A stretch of 64,000 bases of DNA from NCBI GenBank assembly GCA_003049465.1, contig PYSS01000038.1:62001-126000 (forward strand), given 5' to 3'. A program made the position numbers and the translations under genes. Shown piece by piece: positions 33,134-46,600 of this stretch. Positions within the stretch are counted from its first letter, which is position 1; every line of letters starts with the position of its first letter. The notes under the pieces are model-generated. The model was not told the origin of the DNA. It did not search any database and was given only the letters and a program-made list of their open reading frames with translations. The DNA is from Magnaporthiopsis rhizophila (lineage: Eukaryota; Ascomycota; Sordariomycetes; Magnaporthales; Magnaporthaceae).

Positions 33134-35720
33134 CCGGAACCGCCCCAAAGCTTTTTGTTATCCGAAAAAGGATCATTATTATTAGGGGGACCTATTTTAC
33201 AATATGCTGGGGTATTCTGGAATAGGTCGGAAATAACCCTCACCAATTATTTTATGGAGGCCTGCTGGATATATTTATTTATTGCTTGCAAAAAGCCCCT
33301 TAAAATGGTAACGGTTTAATGCCTTTTTATGGAGCTGATAGTTTTAAAAGCTAAAAGGGCCTTAAATAAATAAGCATCCGTTTTTTTGGTTGGTACGGGT
33401 ACGTTTTTAAAAGGGGTACTGGTTTTGTTTTGTGTAAAGGGGGCGAACGATATCCGGATAGTGAGAATTTTGGGTGGTCCGACCGGCATTTTTTGCCTGA
33501 AAATAGGGAATAATCCCACCATAATTAGGATAATTTCGGTTTTGGGCTGATAACCGGCCTTAGTTATATTTCGGTAAATTTTTATAAAGCAGCGGCCCCA
33601 TTTTTTTTATTAAATTGCCAGTTTAGTAACTTATCCTTTTATAACGCCCTATTAATATTTCATTTATTCCTATCGTTATTTGGTATCCTTAAAGTATCGT
33701 TTAATATTTTAAACTTGTCTTTCAGTTGTTTTTGCCCAGATTTTTATATCCGTTATTATTAATTTAAAATAAAAATATATAATTACCAGGGCTGTCCGGT
33801 AATTTTTTTAGGCTTGGATAATCTGGTTAAAGGTATATTTCTTAACTAATTTGTCCCGGGCTATTTTGGCTAAAATATTCCAAATTTTTTCCGCGAATCG
33901 ATAATTTTATTCGATCATTTTTTTTTCGAATTTCCGGAACTGTGCCTGGGTAAAAATAACCTGGTTTTGAACCATTTGAATCATAATTTAATAAATTGTG
34001 CGGATATCCTTATATTATTTCCGAAATTCCCCTAATTGTTTTTTAATAGCCTCCGGAATGGTGGCTCGATCCGGAATACCTTTGTGGAGGGCTAAAATGG
34101 CGGTGTAACTAATAATAAATCCCTGATAAAATTTTTTTAGCCATATTTCGTATTATAAGTTCGGCAGTATAACTGGGTAATTTTGATCGGGATTAATTCG
34201 TATCAACTGTTATTTTTCGCCTTTCTCCCAAAATTTTTCGAAAATCGGAGGGGTGTATAAAACAAGCATCCTATCCGCATTTATTATTAGAATATCCTAT
34301 CTGTTATAAAATTAACTGGCGCTTTTTAAACAAAAATTTTCTGGTTTGGGGAACCAAAAGGGTTTTCCCTATATGGTTTCCTACATAAATGCCTCGGGGG
34401 TTTTGCCCGTACCAATTATACCTGTTAAACCGTTATTTATCATAATAAAATTATTAATAAATGGCCATTTATTTTCTGCATGAAAGGATAACGGCGAAGG
34501 AAAAAGGATCCGGGTAATTTTTTTGGCTTAATCCTTGTATATTTTGATAAAAATTCCCAGGCTATATTAAAAAGCAATAATGGTTTTATTATATTCTTTA
34601 ATAATATTTATACCTTTTTGGATATTTTGGGCAAAGGTATTATAACGGTTATTAAGGTTATTAATAAATATTGTATTTTATACGTTTGCTTTTAGGCTAT
34701 ATGCTAAAAGGGTAATATTATTTACTTTTTTCCGGAATTTTTTAATTTTGGGCCTAAATATTCCGAAAATATGGTCGAGTTTTTTGATAAAAATTTTGTA
34801 TACCTTAATAAGGTTATAAAAATTTTCCAAAATTCCTTTGGTGGTATTTGATATTATTTGTATCAAAATTGCAAAATTTCGTTAGTTTTTGTTCATTTTT
34901 TGCATAAAAAAATTTATGGTTTGAATTATCTCGTTGCAAAGGTGCATTTTGATAATATTAATAATATATTTGATTTGTCCGTTTTATTTTTCGAAATTAT
35001 GGACCTGCTTTTTGGTATTTTAATCCAAAAGTTCCGCTGTTTGGTATTATTACTGGTTTATTTTGCTAAGGGCGGTTTGTATTAAATTAAGGGCAAGGTT
35101 AAAATTTTTATTAAAAATTTTAAATTTGTCCTTAAGGTTTTGTTTTAGGGTGTATTACTTGCGTTCGACTCGGGTTAAGCAATTTTCACTTATAAAGCTG
35201 GTTGCGGTGGGGAAAATAATAGTATAACTCGAATCTCGTTATAAAATTTTGCCTAAAAAGGTTTGCTCGCATTTGCTGGGTTTGGAAAATAACAAAAAGG
35301 CAGGCGGCTTATTAAAGGCCAATTATTATCCTTAATAGGGCTTTGTAATGGATAAACCAATTAAGGTATCAGTTTTAGGATTTTTTTTCGAGCTTTATAA
35401 AGTGATATTAATATCAAAAAAATCCTGGAACAGCGGGTTATGTGCAATATAAGCACCAAAAAAGGCTGGAACGGATAATGCTGAAATCCAGGTACTAATG
35501 AAATTTTCCTTATCCTTTGCTTTGGGGCCCTTTTTTGGGTGCTAGTTTGATTTGCAGCCCAAAAGCGTAATATTGCAATAGTATTTTTAAAAATGGTGGC
35601 CACAAAAAAAGCGATTGGGCTTATTAGAAAGTGGATTTTTATTAGAACAGCTTTTCCAAAACTTAAAAAGAAAAATAAAAAACTGTCACAAAGCGGTCCT
35701 AAAAGAAAAAAAGATTTATT
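33134..35720 (-). other. Element Z 5' region, unassigned
   Basis: Joins to 25,575 once element A is removed. It forms the ~2.6 kb between the 5' (right) LTR of Z and its gag. Translation of the minus strand gives long stretches interrupted only by RIP-type stops (for example around 34,250-33,900 and 33,520-33,320), so a coding region probably existed. No family is recognised. It may be an extended gag N-terminus or an extra ORF. Confidence 0.5.
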
Positions 35721-35836
35721 TATAACAAGGGTGCAGGGTACAGGCTTAAGAAAAATCCTATATTCTTTAATAAATCTTCTAAAATTTTAAAAAATGCCTG
35801 GGGAATTTCCCCTTCTCCGTGATTCAGGGCCTTTGG
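35721..35836 (-). repeat. Element Z, right LTR (5' LTR), first part
   Basis: 116 bp starting TATAACAAGGGTGCAGG, matching the start of the left LTR. It stops at the TTTGG duplication where element B entered, and the rest of this LTR is at 63,088-63,282. Confidence 0.9.
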
Positions 35837-36300
35837 TGTTACAATCACAGGCCTTTTGCTCCTAGGGTAGGGCACCTAGGGGCGGTGTTAAGCAGTACTG
35901 GTTTTGCAAGGTTGCCTTGCACGTGGTCTGGGGTTTGGTAGGAACGTTATCTGTTATTGTTTGCCCAAAGGGGTGCTTTGGAGCTAATTTAGGTTAGCTG
36001 ATGCCGAGGCCTCAGTTAAAAGCTATTTAAATAATAGGAGATCCTTTTTTTTATACCTGCTCGATTTATATACGATATTTAATGATACTGATGGTATGTT
36101 CGTTTTTTTAAATATTAAAGATGTTAAGCGATATTTTTGATATTTCCACGGCTTAATATATTATTCTGTGATTACGTAATTTTTTATATTAGTTTGGCTT
36201 TAATTATTCGGCCCCCTGGCCTTTTATAATTGCGGGGTAAAGGCGTTCCGCTGGGGGCTAGCCCCAGCCCTTTTGTTTTTTGCCTGTTATAATTATAACA
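35837..36300 (-). repeat. Element B, left LTR (3' LTR), 464 bp
   Basis: Begins TGTTACAATCACAGG and ends ATTATAACA. The first ~160 bp keep much GC; the rest is strongly AT-shifted. Confidence 0.9.
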
Positions 36301-36413
36301 TCAGGTTTTTTTTCCTAAGCCGAATTTTTTTGGCCAAAACCTGCTGCTTCTGTTTTTATTTAATTGGTAAGTTTTTATTTTTATTTTACCGTTTTCCTTT
36401 TTATTTTAACAAA

Positions 36414-36968
36414 ATGTTAGGTCGGGTGCAAAAATAAAAATCTTCCTCCGCACGGTCCTTTATGGTTCGTTGCGCCGATATTTTTGAATTATTTTTTTTA
36501 TCGGGCGTCAAAATGCTTTTTTGTTCCAATCGTGAATTTTATGGCATTTTTGTTTGCTATGTATCCTTTTCCGATTTTTTTTGGTACCTGGAATGCATTT
36601 GTTTTAACCGAGTGAATTGTAACGTTTTGGGCCCTTTTCGGGCCCAATCTTTTTATGCTACCTTCCAGTTTTCCAAGTTTCGAGACAAAATGGATTTTGT
36701 TTCTGATAAAATCTGTTATTTCGAAAATAAGCAAAAGTATTTGCAAAAATAGGAAAAGTTTTAGCACGATAAATATGCCCGGATAATTTGTTGTGGTTTG
36801 GATAGTATCGAGGAATTAAAGCGGGTGGAGCGAAAAAAAGCCGAAAAAGCGGCTGCGCAAGCCCCTGTTATATTTTTAATTTTGCTGGTTTCCGATTTTT
36901 TTTTATTATTTCCGGGCTGGGCTAATTATAAGGTTAATCCTAATTTTAATTTGTTAATTTTATTTTAA
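36414..36968 (+). pseudogene. Antisense cysteine-rich open frame of element B
   Basis: One frame from ATG 36,414 (MLGRVQK) to TAA 36,966-36,968, 184 codons plus stop, with three RIP-type internal stops. It runs opposite to pol, between pol and the 3' LTR. The conserved block is Y-L-E-C-I-C-F-N-R-V-N-C followed by NVLGP, where Y replaces the first Cys (TGC to TAC). The C-terminal half keeps CCGLDSIEELKRVERKKAEK, a charged probable helix. No function is assigned; a small zinc-binding protein is possible. Confidence 0.65.
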
Positions 36969-37049
36969 TTAGGTAAATTTATTTTGGTATAGGCGTTTCG
37001 AGCCGAAATTTAAATTTTAGCACTGGTATTAACTTTTTATCAAGGGCTT

Positions 37050-40000
37050 TTTGCCGGTATTTTTTAAAAAATTTTGGTGCACTTTTTAGGTTTATTTTTT
37101 TTCCCAAATATTTTTTTTAATTTTGTACTTTATTTATTTAACCAAATAATATTTAATTCCGTTAATAATATTTTTATCCAGGATTTTTTCGATTTTGTAC
37201 TTTTGTTTTGGATCGATTTTTATTAATTTGTTATTTTTAAACCCTAATAGTGCTGGTTTAAATAAATTAATATAAAAAACCGGGTGGTTTTTTATAATTA
37301 ATAATAATTAAAATTTGTAATTAATATCGAAAAAATTTTCAGGATTTTAAACGGTTTTAATTTTTTATAATTTAATTTATTATTTGGTTATTTTATTTTA
37401 ATATTGTATTAAAAAAAATAAATGTTATCCCTTTTTTTAAAAATTGGTCCCTCGATCCTTTTTTTATTGGCCTATTTAAATATGCGGTATTATAGTTTTT
37501 TTAGTTTTGCCTGGAGGTTTTTATATAGTTTAGTAAGCTTTTTTACCTGTATTTTTGTTATTAAGGTATATAGTTTTATTTTGGGTTCCCTATACACCGT
37601 AAATATAAACCTGTAATTTGTATAAAATAGTAAAATTTTTGTGCTTTTGTGCATTAAACTGTTATACGTAAATTATGCTATAAAAATAATTATACCCAGT
37701 TATTTTGTTTATAATTAATAAAATAATATAAATATTGCTTTATAATTTGGTTTGTTTATTTTATTTACCTATCCGTTTAAAAATAATAAATTATAAAAAA
37801 GGCATGTTTTGCGCTTAAATTGGCCATAAATTATTTCCAAAATTTGCTATTAAATAGTTTGTTTCGGTTTATAATTATATATTTTGGTGTTCCGTATTTT
37901 ACAATCATGTTTTAAATAAAGGAATAAATTAGTTTTATAATTTTCGCGTTTTTTTTAAACGGTAAATATATAGCATATTTGGTAAATTGGTCGATTATTA
38001 TTATAATATTATTATATTGGATATTTGTAAAGGGTTTTTTCGATTTGGATAGCCCTGTAACAAAATTTGCGGTAATTTTTTGCTATATTTTATTAAATAT
38101 TAGCAAAGGCTGGAGTAATCCATAAAATTTGTATCTATTTGTTTTATTTTTTGCGTAATTTTTACAATTTTTAATTATTTTTTGTATTTTGGCACGGGTT
38201 TTTATAAATCTGTAATATTATCAAAATTTTTTCCAGGTTTTTGCAACTTTTTGGTATCCGTGTGCTAACCGGCTGTGGATTTGTTAAATTTTTTCCGGAG
38301 TTTATCCTTTTTGGGGCACGGTTTTTGCTAATATTTGCTGTGCTGGAATTAAAAATTTGTTTGGTTTTTGTGCTAAAATTATATGCATTTTTGGCGGTAT
38401 TTTGTTTTTATGATCCGGTTAGCAGCTTAAAGCATTTGCCCGCCCGTTTTTCGATCCTTTTTTATATTTGATTCAAAAATTATAATTTTGGAAAAACTGA
38501 TTTCACCGAATTTATCGTTTGTTTAATATTTGGCAGGTAATAAAATGTGCCAGGTTTTTGTGATTTATATGGACCATAATTTAATGATTTGTTTGGCACA
38601 AATATATTTTCCATTTTTCTAATGCTCGAATAATAATTATAAGCTTTTTATTATGGATCGGATAATTTAATTTTGGTTTATTAAATTTATGCAATAAAAA
38701 AGCGCAAGGATACAGTTTTTTGTTATTGTTCCGTTGGTTAAATTAAGCCCCGATTGCAAAATCCGATGTATTGGTTTTAACCTTAAAAGGTTTATTTGGG
38801 TTTGGTAAAATTAATACTGGCTTTTATATTATAGCTTTTTTTTAGCAGGTTAAAAGCCTTTTATTTTTGTATCTCCCAATAAAATTGGGTATTATTTTTG
38901 GTGAAATTTATAAATAAAAGTGCTATTTTGCTAAAATCCCGGATAAATTGCCGATAAAAATTCAAAAAATCCAAAAAACCTTGTATTTTTTTAATATTGG
39001 TCGGTTTAAATTATTCTTTTATTATTTGCACCTTTTTTAATTTTATTTGTATTTGGCCTGGTATAACCATACACTTTTAAAAAAATAATTTTTTATATAT
39101 GTTACGCATATTTTTCGGGTTTGATTAAAAGCTTTGCATTTTGCAATTTTTGCAAAACTTTATATATATATTTCTTATATTTTTCCAGCAATTCCGAAAA
39201 AATCAGAATATTATTCAAATAAATAAATGCACAAATATTTAGGTATTTTTGTAATACGTGGTTAATTATTTGCTGGAATATGGCTAATATATTAATAAGC
39301 CCAAAAATTATCACCAGTAACTTGTATATTTTTAGCCGGGTTTAAAAAGCAATTTTTTATTTGTTTTTTTCCTTAATTTTTAACAGGTTATATGTTTTGC
39401 ATAGGTTCAAAATTATAACCTATTTGGTTTTGCCAAATCTGTTTTGTAACTTATTAATAAAAAGCAAAAATACCAATCCTTTATTATGGTTTTGTTTAAC
39501 GGATGGTAATTAATATATATTTGTTTTTTTTTGTTTTTTTTTGTTTTTTTTTGGGATGAATAATATTTTATATTTTACGGGAAAATCCAAAGGTTGGATA
39601 ATGCTTTGTTTCAGGTTTTTTGCAAATTATTTTTGCAATAGCTTTTGCTGTTTGGGGTTTAACTGGTATAATTTTTGATAGCTAAATTATGCTTTTGGTT
39701 TAAGCTTAATTTTGTAATTAAACGGTCCGTGTTCCGGAAATTTTATTCCCAGGTGTTTTTAAAACAGTTTCCAGTACCAATAATATTTTTCGGGAATATT
39801 TTTTAGGTGTTAGCATGCCTATTTATCAAGCTAATCGTAATTTTGGTTATAATCCTTTATTGCTTTTATTTTTTGATTATTAACCTTGGTTATACCTTTT
39901 TCTAAATTATAATTTTGGTTTTATTTTTTTTTATAGCTTGTTTTTTATTTTTGGGATTTTTTGCTGTTAAGGCCGATATTATCTGATAAATGCAAATTTA

Positions 40001-42560
40001 TCGGTGCAGTTTGCCAGGGTTATTTATTAAATTTTATTATTATTATAATAACCCTGTCCGGCTTTTATTTTTTATGGTTCGGGGCCCATAACTATTGGGC
40101 TTTTCTGTTTTCCGATAATAATTTTCTTTATTGGATTTCTTTCGAAATTTAATTTATTAGGGGATTAAACTTTTTAAACCAAAAAAAACCCAGAATTAGA
40201 TTTTCTCCTTTTATATTTATAATATCCAGGGTAACCTTGCAAATTTTCCCTAAAATCTTGAACCTGAATCGATTTATTTTTAAATCGATTATTTTACTGT
40301 TATAAATGATTGGTTTTTTTCCACGGTTCCAAAATTGTATAGCTATTATTGTCGATATATTGGTATGCTATATTTTGTTACCGTTCCTGGTGCAATATAA
40401 TTTTTGTTAAATCCGTAATTAACCATTATTATTAATTGTTATCCTTATTACCTAACCATTTTCCTAATATAAAATAAATAGCTTATTATGGTTTTTGCTA
40501 GGATTTTTTTGATTCGTTTTTTTTTTATCTATACCAGGCCCTTGTTTCGGTTAAACACCCTAATTTTTTGGCTTATACTGGTAACCGAAATAAAGCTGTT
40601 CAGTTTGCCAATTTCGGGCTTTTTTTTCGGTGTGGCATTTGCATTTTGGCTTTTTGCAAATATAGTGCAGCAATAATTTTGCTATATATATTATAAAATA
40701 ATGGGATATTAGGGCGAATATCGCCGTTTTTTCGATACGGTTTTGTAACACGATTTATTATTTAAGCAATTGCCATTTTTACCTGGGCAAACCTCGGGGT
40801 TTTTTGCTGCTTTTTACTGGGAATTAATCGTTTTTCAGCTTTTTAGGTAAATAATTATTATAGGTATAATATAAGCATTTTGCCCAAAAAATTCCTGTAT
40901 ACCCCGGGCTATTCACCGCCAAATTTTTATAATCCTTATTAATTATATAGTTTTGCTGGTATAAGAATGGATCGTTTTTTTAATACCGTGCTTGATATAT
41001 GTTTTTCTGTAATAAATAACGGTTTAATTATTTTGGCCCCAGTTTAGGCGCCGATCGTTATTTTTTATTATGGGCATCCTGCGGTATAGCTTGCAGTTTT
41101 TGGATCCTTTCGGATTATTGGGCCAAATTTCGAGTAACAAATACGCCGGTATTTTATAAGTATAAATATAAATTTTTTGGTGGAATGCTTTGTTTTTATT
41201 GCTAAGCATGGTATACGTTTTTCCTTTATTTGTTATTTCTGTGCGCTATTTTTCGTATTTTTTAGGTCCCTTTTTTGCAAAGGCCCTGAATTTGCCCATT
41301 TTAAAACCCTTGTTTTTCGGCTTTCTGGTTAAATATATTTGGCTAAGCAGTTTTTGATCGAGATTTTTTTTGTTATCCCTGACCGAAATATCCGATACCT
41401 TTTTTGGATCGATAGGCCCCTAAATACCGCTAAGGTTTGCTGAATAGCGCATTATTTTTTTCGTAAGGCTTGGATATTATTATTAATAAGCATATCGGTT
41501 GTTTTTAATATCCCTTGCCTTTTTAACTTTTTAAATTCGGATGCTATGGGTACCTTGCCCAGTCCGCCGATTTATCGGGTAATAGCTAATTGTTATTAGG
41601 GATACCAATATGATTTATTTTTATTTAATTTATGCATAAGGCATTTATTATTAAAATAATAAGTTTAGCTGAACAAAGCTTTTGGATATAGGGTTTTTTT
41701 CTGGTCCGTGCATCGGGTGGCTGCAAGCTGTTTTTGGGGACATTTTTTTTGATATGCCCTTATTATTCATATTTAAAGTATTTTTCGTTTTTGGCATTTT
41801 ATTATTTAATTTATTTCTGTTTTTTGTGTTATTTTTTTTGCTATTAGGGGTATATAGCTTTTGCAAATAAATTTATAGGTTTTAAATGCGTTTTATGCAT
41901 AATAAATTATTATTATTTGGCTTTTTTTTTGGTTTGCTTTATTATTTTATTATGCTGGTTAGGATTATTGAACCTTTTTTTTCAAGTATCATTTATATAG
42001 TTTATTATTAATGCGGATGGTTTTGGTAATATAATCGACAAAATTTTTGGGCTTTTTTTTGGCCAATTTATTTTTTATATTATTTTTTAATCTTTGGTAA
42101 AACTAAAATATTTTGATATTTTCCGTTCAGTTAAATTTATTAACAAATTGCTGGAATTTGTCAGCATAAATGGATGCTGGGCCCTTTTAGCGCAATTAAA
42201 TTAGCTTTTTTTCGGTTATTTGTTTTTTGTCCACCTGCCCAAATATTTTGGCAATTTTTTCGCCGAACTTTTCGAAATCCGCAAAAATTAGTTTAATAGA
42301 TTTATTTAATTTATCGTTTCCCCTAAAATAATCGGTTTATACGGGTTCGAACCAGTCCTTAACCTTATTATTAAAACAAATAGTGGCATAAATTATTTTC
42401 TGATAATTATTCTGGAAGCTGTCCTAATAAAATTTGAAATAACTTTTGTATTCCGTAAAAAAGGTTTTAAATTTGCTTTTTTTTTATTATATTTATTTAA
42501 AATAAGAAACTTATAAGTAAAAATAATTTTGGGCTGCTTTTTAAATTTTTCGAACTTTTT
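37050..42560 (-). pseudogene. Element B gag-pol remnant with chromodomain
   Basis: On minus: gag near 42,480-42,100 (ADFEKFGEKIAK), RT at 39,314-39,102 with YLNN and an FQQIINHVLQKYL block, RNase H near 38,800, integrase about 38,250-37,400, and a chromodomain about 37,200-37,060 (KYYLVK, then NIWEKK). All frames are broken by transitions. Confidence 0.8.
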
Positions 42561-42699
42561 AATAAGGGTTTTTAAGGTTAAAGCAGGATTATTATAATTT
42601 GTGCTATTAATAATAATAATTTCGATTTTTTTTGGCTGTAATTATTATAATTGTTATTATTTATTACCTTCGATAAATGCTAAACAGCATTAGTTAAAA

Positions 42700-43031
42700 T
42701 ATTATAATTACAGGCTTTTTATTTTTAAAATAGGGTATTTAAAAATGGTATTAAATAATACTGGTTTTGCAAGATCGCTTTGCATATGGTTTGGGGTTTG
42801 GTAAAAATATTATCTGTTATTATTTACCCAAAGGGATATTTTAAAGCTAACTTAGATTAACTAATACCGAGGCCTTAATTAAAAGCTATTTAAATAGTAA
42901 AAGATCCTTCCCTTTATACCTGCTCGATTTATATGCGGTGTTCAGTGATATTAACGGTACATCCGCTTCCTTAAATATCAAAAATGTTAAGCGATACTTT
43001 TGATACTCCCACGGCTCAACGTATCACCCTG
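42700..43031 (-). repeat. Element B, right LTR (5' LTR), first part
   Basis: 332 bp, starting TATTATAATTACAGG and ending at the CCCTG duplication (43,027-43,031). It continues at 62,951-63,082. Confidence 0.9.
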
Positions 43032-43151
43032 TGTCAGAGGTGGCCTGGAGTCACATGGGTGGCAACTGGTGCCCCATAGCTTTAAGCCTCGTACCGGCCC
43101 TGGCCTGCAATCAAATAAAGCATAATAAACACCAATCATTTTGGGTGCCAG
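43032..43151 (+). repeat. Copia 5' LTR, first part
   Basis: 120 bp starting TGTCAGAGGTGG. It is interrupted at GCCAG (43,147-43,151) by element C. The remaining 19 bp are at 50,515-50,533, giving 139 bp, equal to the 3' LTR. The uninterrupted 3' LTR reads GTGCCAGTCG through this point. Confidence 0.92.
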
Positions 43152-43615
43152 TGTTACGACCACAGCTGGCAGGGGACAGGAGGGCTGGGGCTAACCCCCA
43201 GCAAAACGCCTTTACCCCGCAGTCATGAAGGCCAGGGGCCGAATGACCAAGGCCAAGCTAGAAAAGGAAGTTACGTAACCAGGCACTTACCTAAGCACGG
43301 GTGATATATTTGTTATGTGACATAGCAGATATAGCACAGTGATATATTCGTTATGCGATATAACAGATATAGCACAAATATAATATAAAAGGGTTGCTGG
43401 TATATAAAGCAAGGGATTCTTATTATATTAGATAGTTTTTGGCTAAGGCCTTAGCATTAGTTAATTTAAGTTAGCTTCAAGGCATCCCTTTGGGCAAATA
43501 ATCGAGACCTTTATTATTACCCAGTTCCCCTAATACAAGTAACCTTGCGAAAATTATACTGTTTAGCACCTCTTTTAGCGTATTTTACCCTAAAAACAAA
43601 AAACTGTTTGTAATA
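43152..43615 (+). repeat. Element C, 5' LTR, 464 bp
   Basis: Starts TGTTACGACCACAGCTGG. Its first ~170 bp are nearly unmutated compared with the 3' LTR. It contains short TATAGCAGATATAGCAC-type repeats near 43,310-43,380. Confidence 0.92.
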
Positions 43616-43689
43616 TTTTGATTAATCCTGTTTAGTATTTACCGAAGGTAATAAGCAGTAATAATTATATCGATTATAAATAAAAAATC

Positions 43690-46600
43690 CGAGAGCGTTA
43701 CTATTGCTGGCAAAATATATAATAACCTTTCGGCGGCCATACAAATATTTATTACAAAAGTCGAAAAATTTAAAAAAGTTTAGGCCAAGCTTTATATTGC
43801 CGTTAAATTTTACAAGTTTCCTTTACCTGATAAGTACGATAAGAAAAAAAGCAAAATTAAAATATTCCTGATTAAATGCAAGGGGTATTTTTTGTTTTAT
43901 TGAGATTATTTTTAGCGGGAAAAATAAAAGGTTGTTTATATAGCCATATGCCTGGATAGCAAAATTAAAAATTGGTTCGAACCTATCTGGTCCGATTATT
44001 TAAAGGGGTATAACAAATCCAAGGAAAAAACCAAGCTAATATTTGCCAATTTCGAAAAGTTCGATAAAAAGGTTACCAAAATTTTCGGATAAATCGACAA
44101 AAAATGGGTGGCCGAAAAAAAGCTGCTTTAGCTTCGGTAAAAAGGCCCCGTATTAATTTATATTTTCAAATTCCAGCGATTAATTAACAAATTTAACTGA
44201 ACAAAAAATACCAAAATAATTCAGCTTTACCAAAAGCTAAGGGATAATGTGAAAAACAAATTATCCAAACAGGAATAACCTGAAAATTTTATCGATTATA
44301 TTATTATAGCTGTTTATATTAGCAATAAACTGTACAAATGTTGCCTCGAAAAAAAAGCTTAGCAAACTAAACCAGTGGTGCAAAATAATAAAGCTAACCA
44401 AAAAAAGGCGAAATAATAACAATTTACGGTTTACGGTACACATTTTGGGCCCATAAATTTTAGCGCAAAAGTTATACACCAGTATAAAAAATAAAAGCAT
44501 ATCAGGTTTAAAAACCCAAAAAACGGGAAATATTTTAAATATAGGAAAAAAAAACATATTAAAAAAAATTATCCGCAGAAAAATCGATAAACGGCCATTT
44601 TTCGCCGAAAAAGCGCGCTAGAGGGCCACCAGCCTATAACTCCAAATTTTTCCAAAATAATCGAATAAGCGGTAAAAGGAAGCCTGTGCCCCAGAGCATC
44701 GTTTAATTAAATTTATTGTTTTAATGGAAACTGTATAACCTATTATTCCGATAAAAATGCCACAAAATATTATTTTAAATAATGGTTCGCGGTAATACGA
44801 TAAATTGGCCAACCCCGGGGTAATAATAAAATAGCCCAAAATTTGGAAAAATTTAAGGGGGTTTAATATTGCAATAATTGTATGCCAATAGCAGAAAAGC
44901 TCACCGAATAAAACAAAAAACTCGAAAAGTTAGCCCGGTGCAAAAGTGTATCGGATATTTCGGTTAATAATTTCGAAAAAAATTTAAATATAAATACAAA
45001 AATAGAACTGCTTTTGGGCCAGATACATTTAATACAAGCCCAGGAATAAAAATTAACCCAAACAGCGCTCGAAAAAATCACGAAAATGGATTTTAGTAAT
45101 AAAAAATTTGATAAATAATAATGGCAATATATTATTAATTTCAAAAAATTCCAGCAAAAATTTAATTAGCAATTAATCGATATAAAAAAATAATTTTTTA
45201 TAACCAAAAAAAAAATACGGAAAATATATACCTTATTTAAATTTTTGGAAATAAATTAATGGTTTTGGGATTAGCCCAAACTTATCGGTGGTCCGATATG
45301 CAAAAAACTGGCGCAAAACGATAAAAAAAAGCTTCTGGATTGGTTAAAAAATAACCAATTGGTTATTTATTACAGGGCATTATTCGAAAATATTCCGAAC
45401 CTGGACCAGCGGTTAGCATAGTTATATATATTAAATTATAAAAATATAAATCCTAATACAGGCTATTATGATAAACTTTTTTGGGCTAAATGCCTGTATA
45501 ATGATTGTTGATAATATATGGCCAAAAAGCTGAAGCACGATTTTTTCTTACGAAAAAAGGGAAAAGGACCAGTGCAATACCCATAACAGGAGTACTAATT
45601 TCCGAAATGGTGATTGGCAAAAATAAATTATAAAAATTTTGCAACAATTTTTGAGCTATTACCAATATATTTTATAATATACTTAATAGGAATTTTAATA
45701 TACCAGATGTGCAGGAAACCGAAATGCAAGGTACATATAAAAAAAAAGCAAAGGCCTGGATGGATGGGTTTGCCCGATTAATAAAAATAATCGAAATCCG
45801 GAAATAGGCACCCTAAACAAAAAATTAGGAAGCTTATCCGAAAATAGGGCATAAATAGGGTAATAACCAGCAAAATCCTTAACAATAATAATCACCGACC
45901 AGTATAAGTATATCAGGATAATAATATACTGGAAAGGGCAAAAAATAAAAATTATGATCGATTATGGAGCCCAAAAAAACTATTTTTCACTAAAAGCGGT
46001 AAAAAGGTACAGTATTCCGATGCGTTAAAAAAAGGAACCATATAATTTTATAACGGTAAAATAAAAACCAATTACGTTTAATAAAGAAAGGATCGATACT
46101 AAAACTGATTATTTCAAATTTCGATTTTTGGGAAAAACCTGCGAAATAACCCTGAATATTATAAATATAGAAGGGAAAAACCTAATTTTAGGCCTTTTAT
46201 AATTTAAAAAATATAACCTTTTAATAAATTGGGTTACCGAACAGATTTAATAAAAAAAATTACCATTAATCAGCAAAAAAGCCTAATAGTTACGGGCCCC
46301 GGGTAATAAAAATCGGATACCAAAAAGGGTAACCGCAATAGTAGCAGGATATAGCAATTAGCCCTAACAAACCGTACTAACCGAAACGCCAATAAATATG
46401 AACGCAAACGAACCCAACAAACAAAAAATTATTAAGGATGGATTTAAAAACGTTTCTAAAAAATACCATAAATATTGGAAATTGTTCCAAAAAAATTTGG
46501 AAACGGTATTACCGGAATACGAACCATTTGATTATGAGATTAAGCTTAAACCGGGAGTATAATTTAAGTACCAAAAATTGTATTAATTAAACCCTTAGCA

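Noticed and set aside
37422..37616. Hydrophobic small frames in the AT block
   Set aside because: Complement of integrase codons in element B; the same false frame appears opposite the integrase of A (31,203-31,409) and C (48,622-48,816).
43310..43390. CRISPR-like spaced repeats (ATATAGCA units)
   Set aside because: Short, irregular repeats shared by all C/D LTRs; eukaryotic context and no cas genes.
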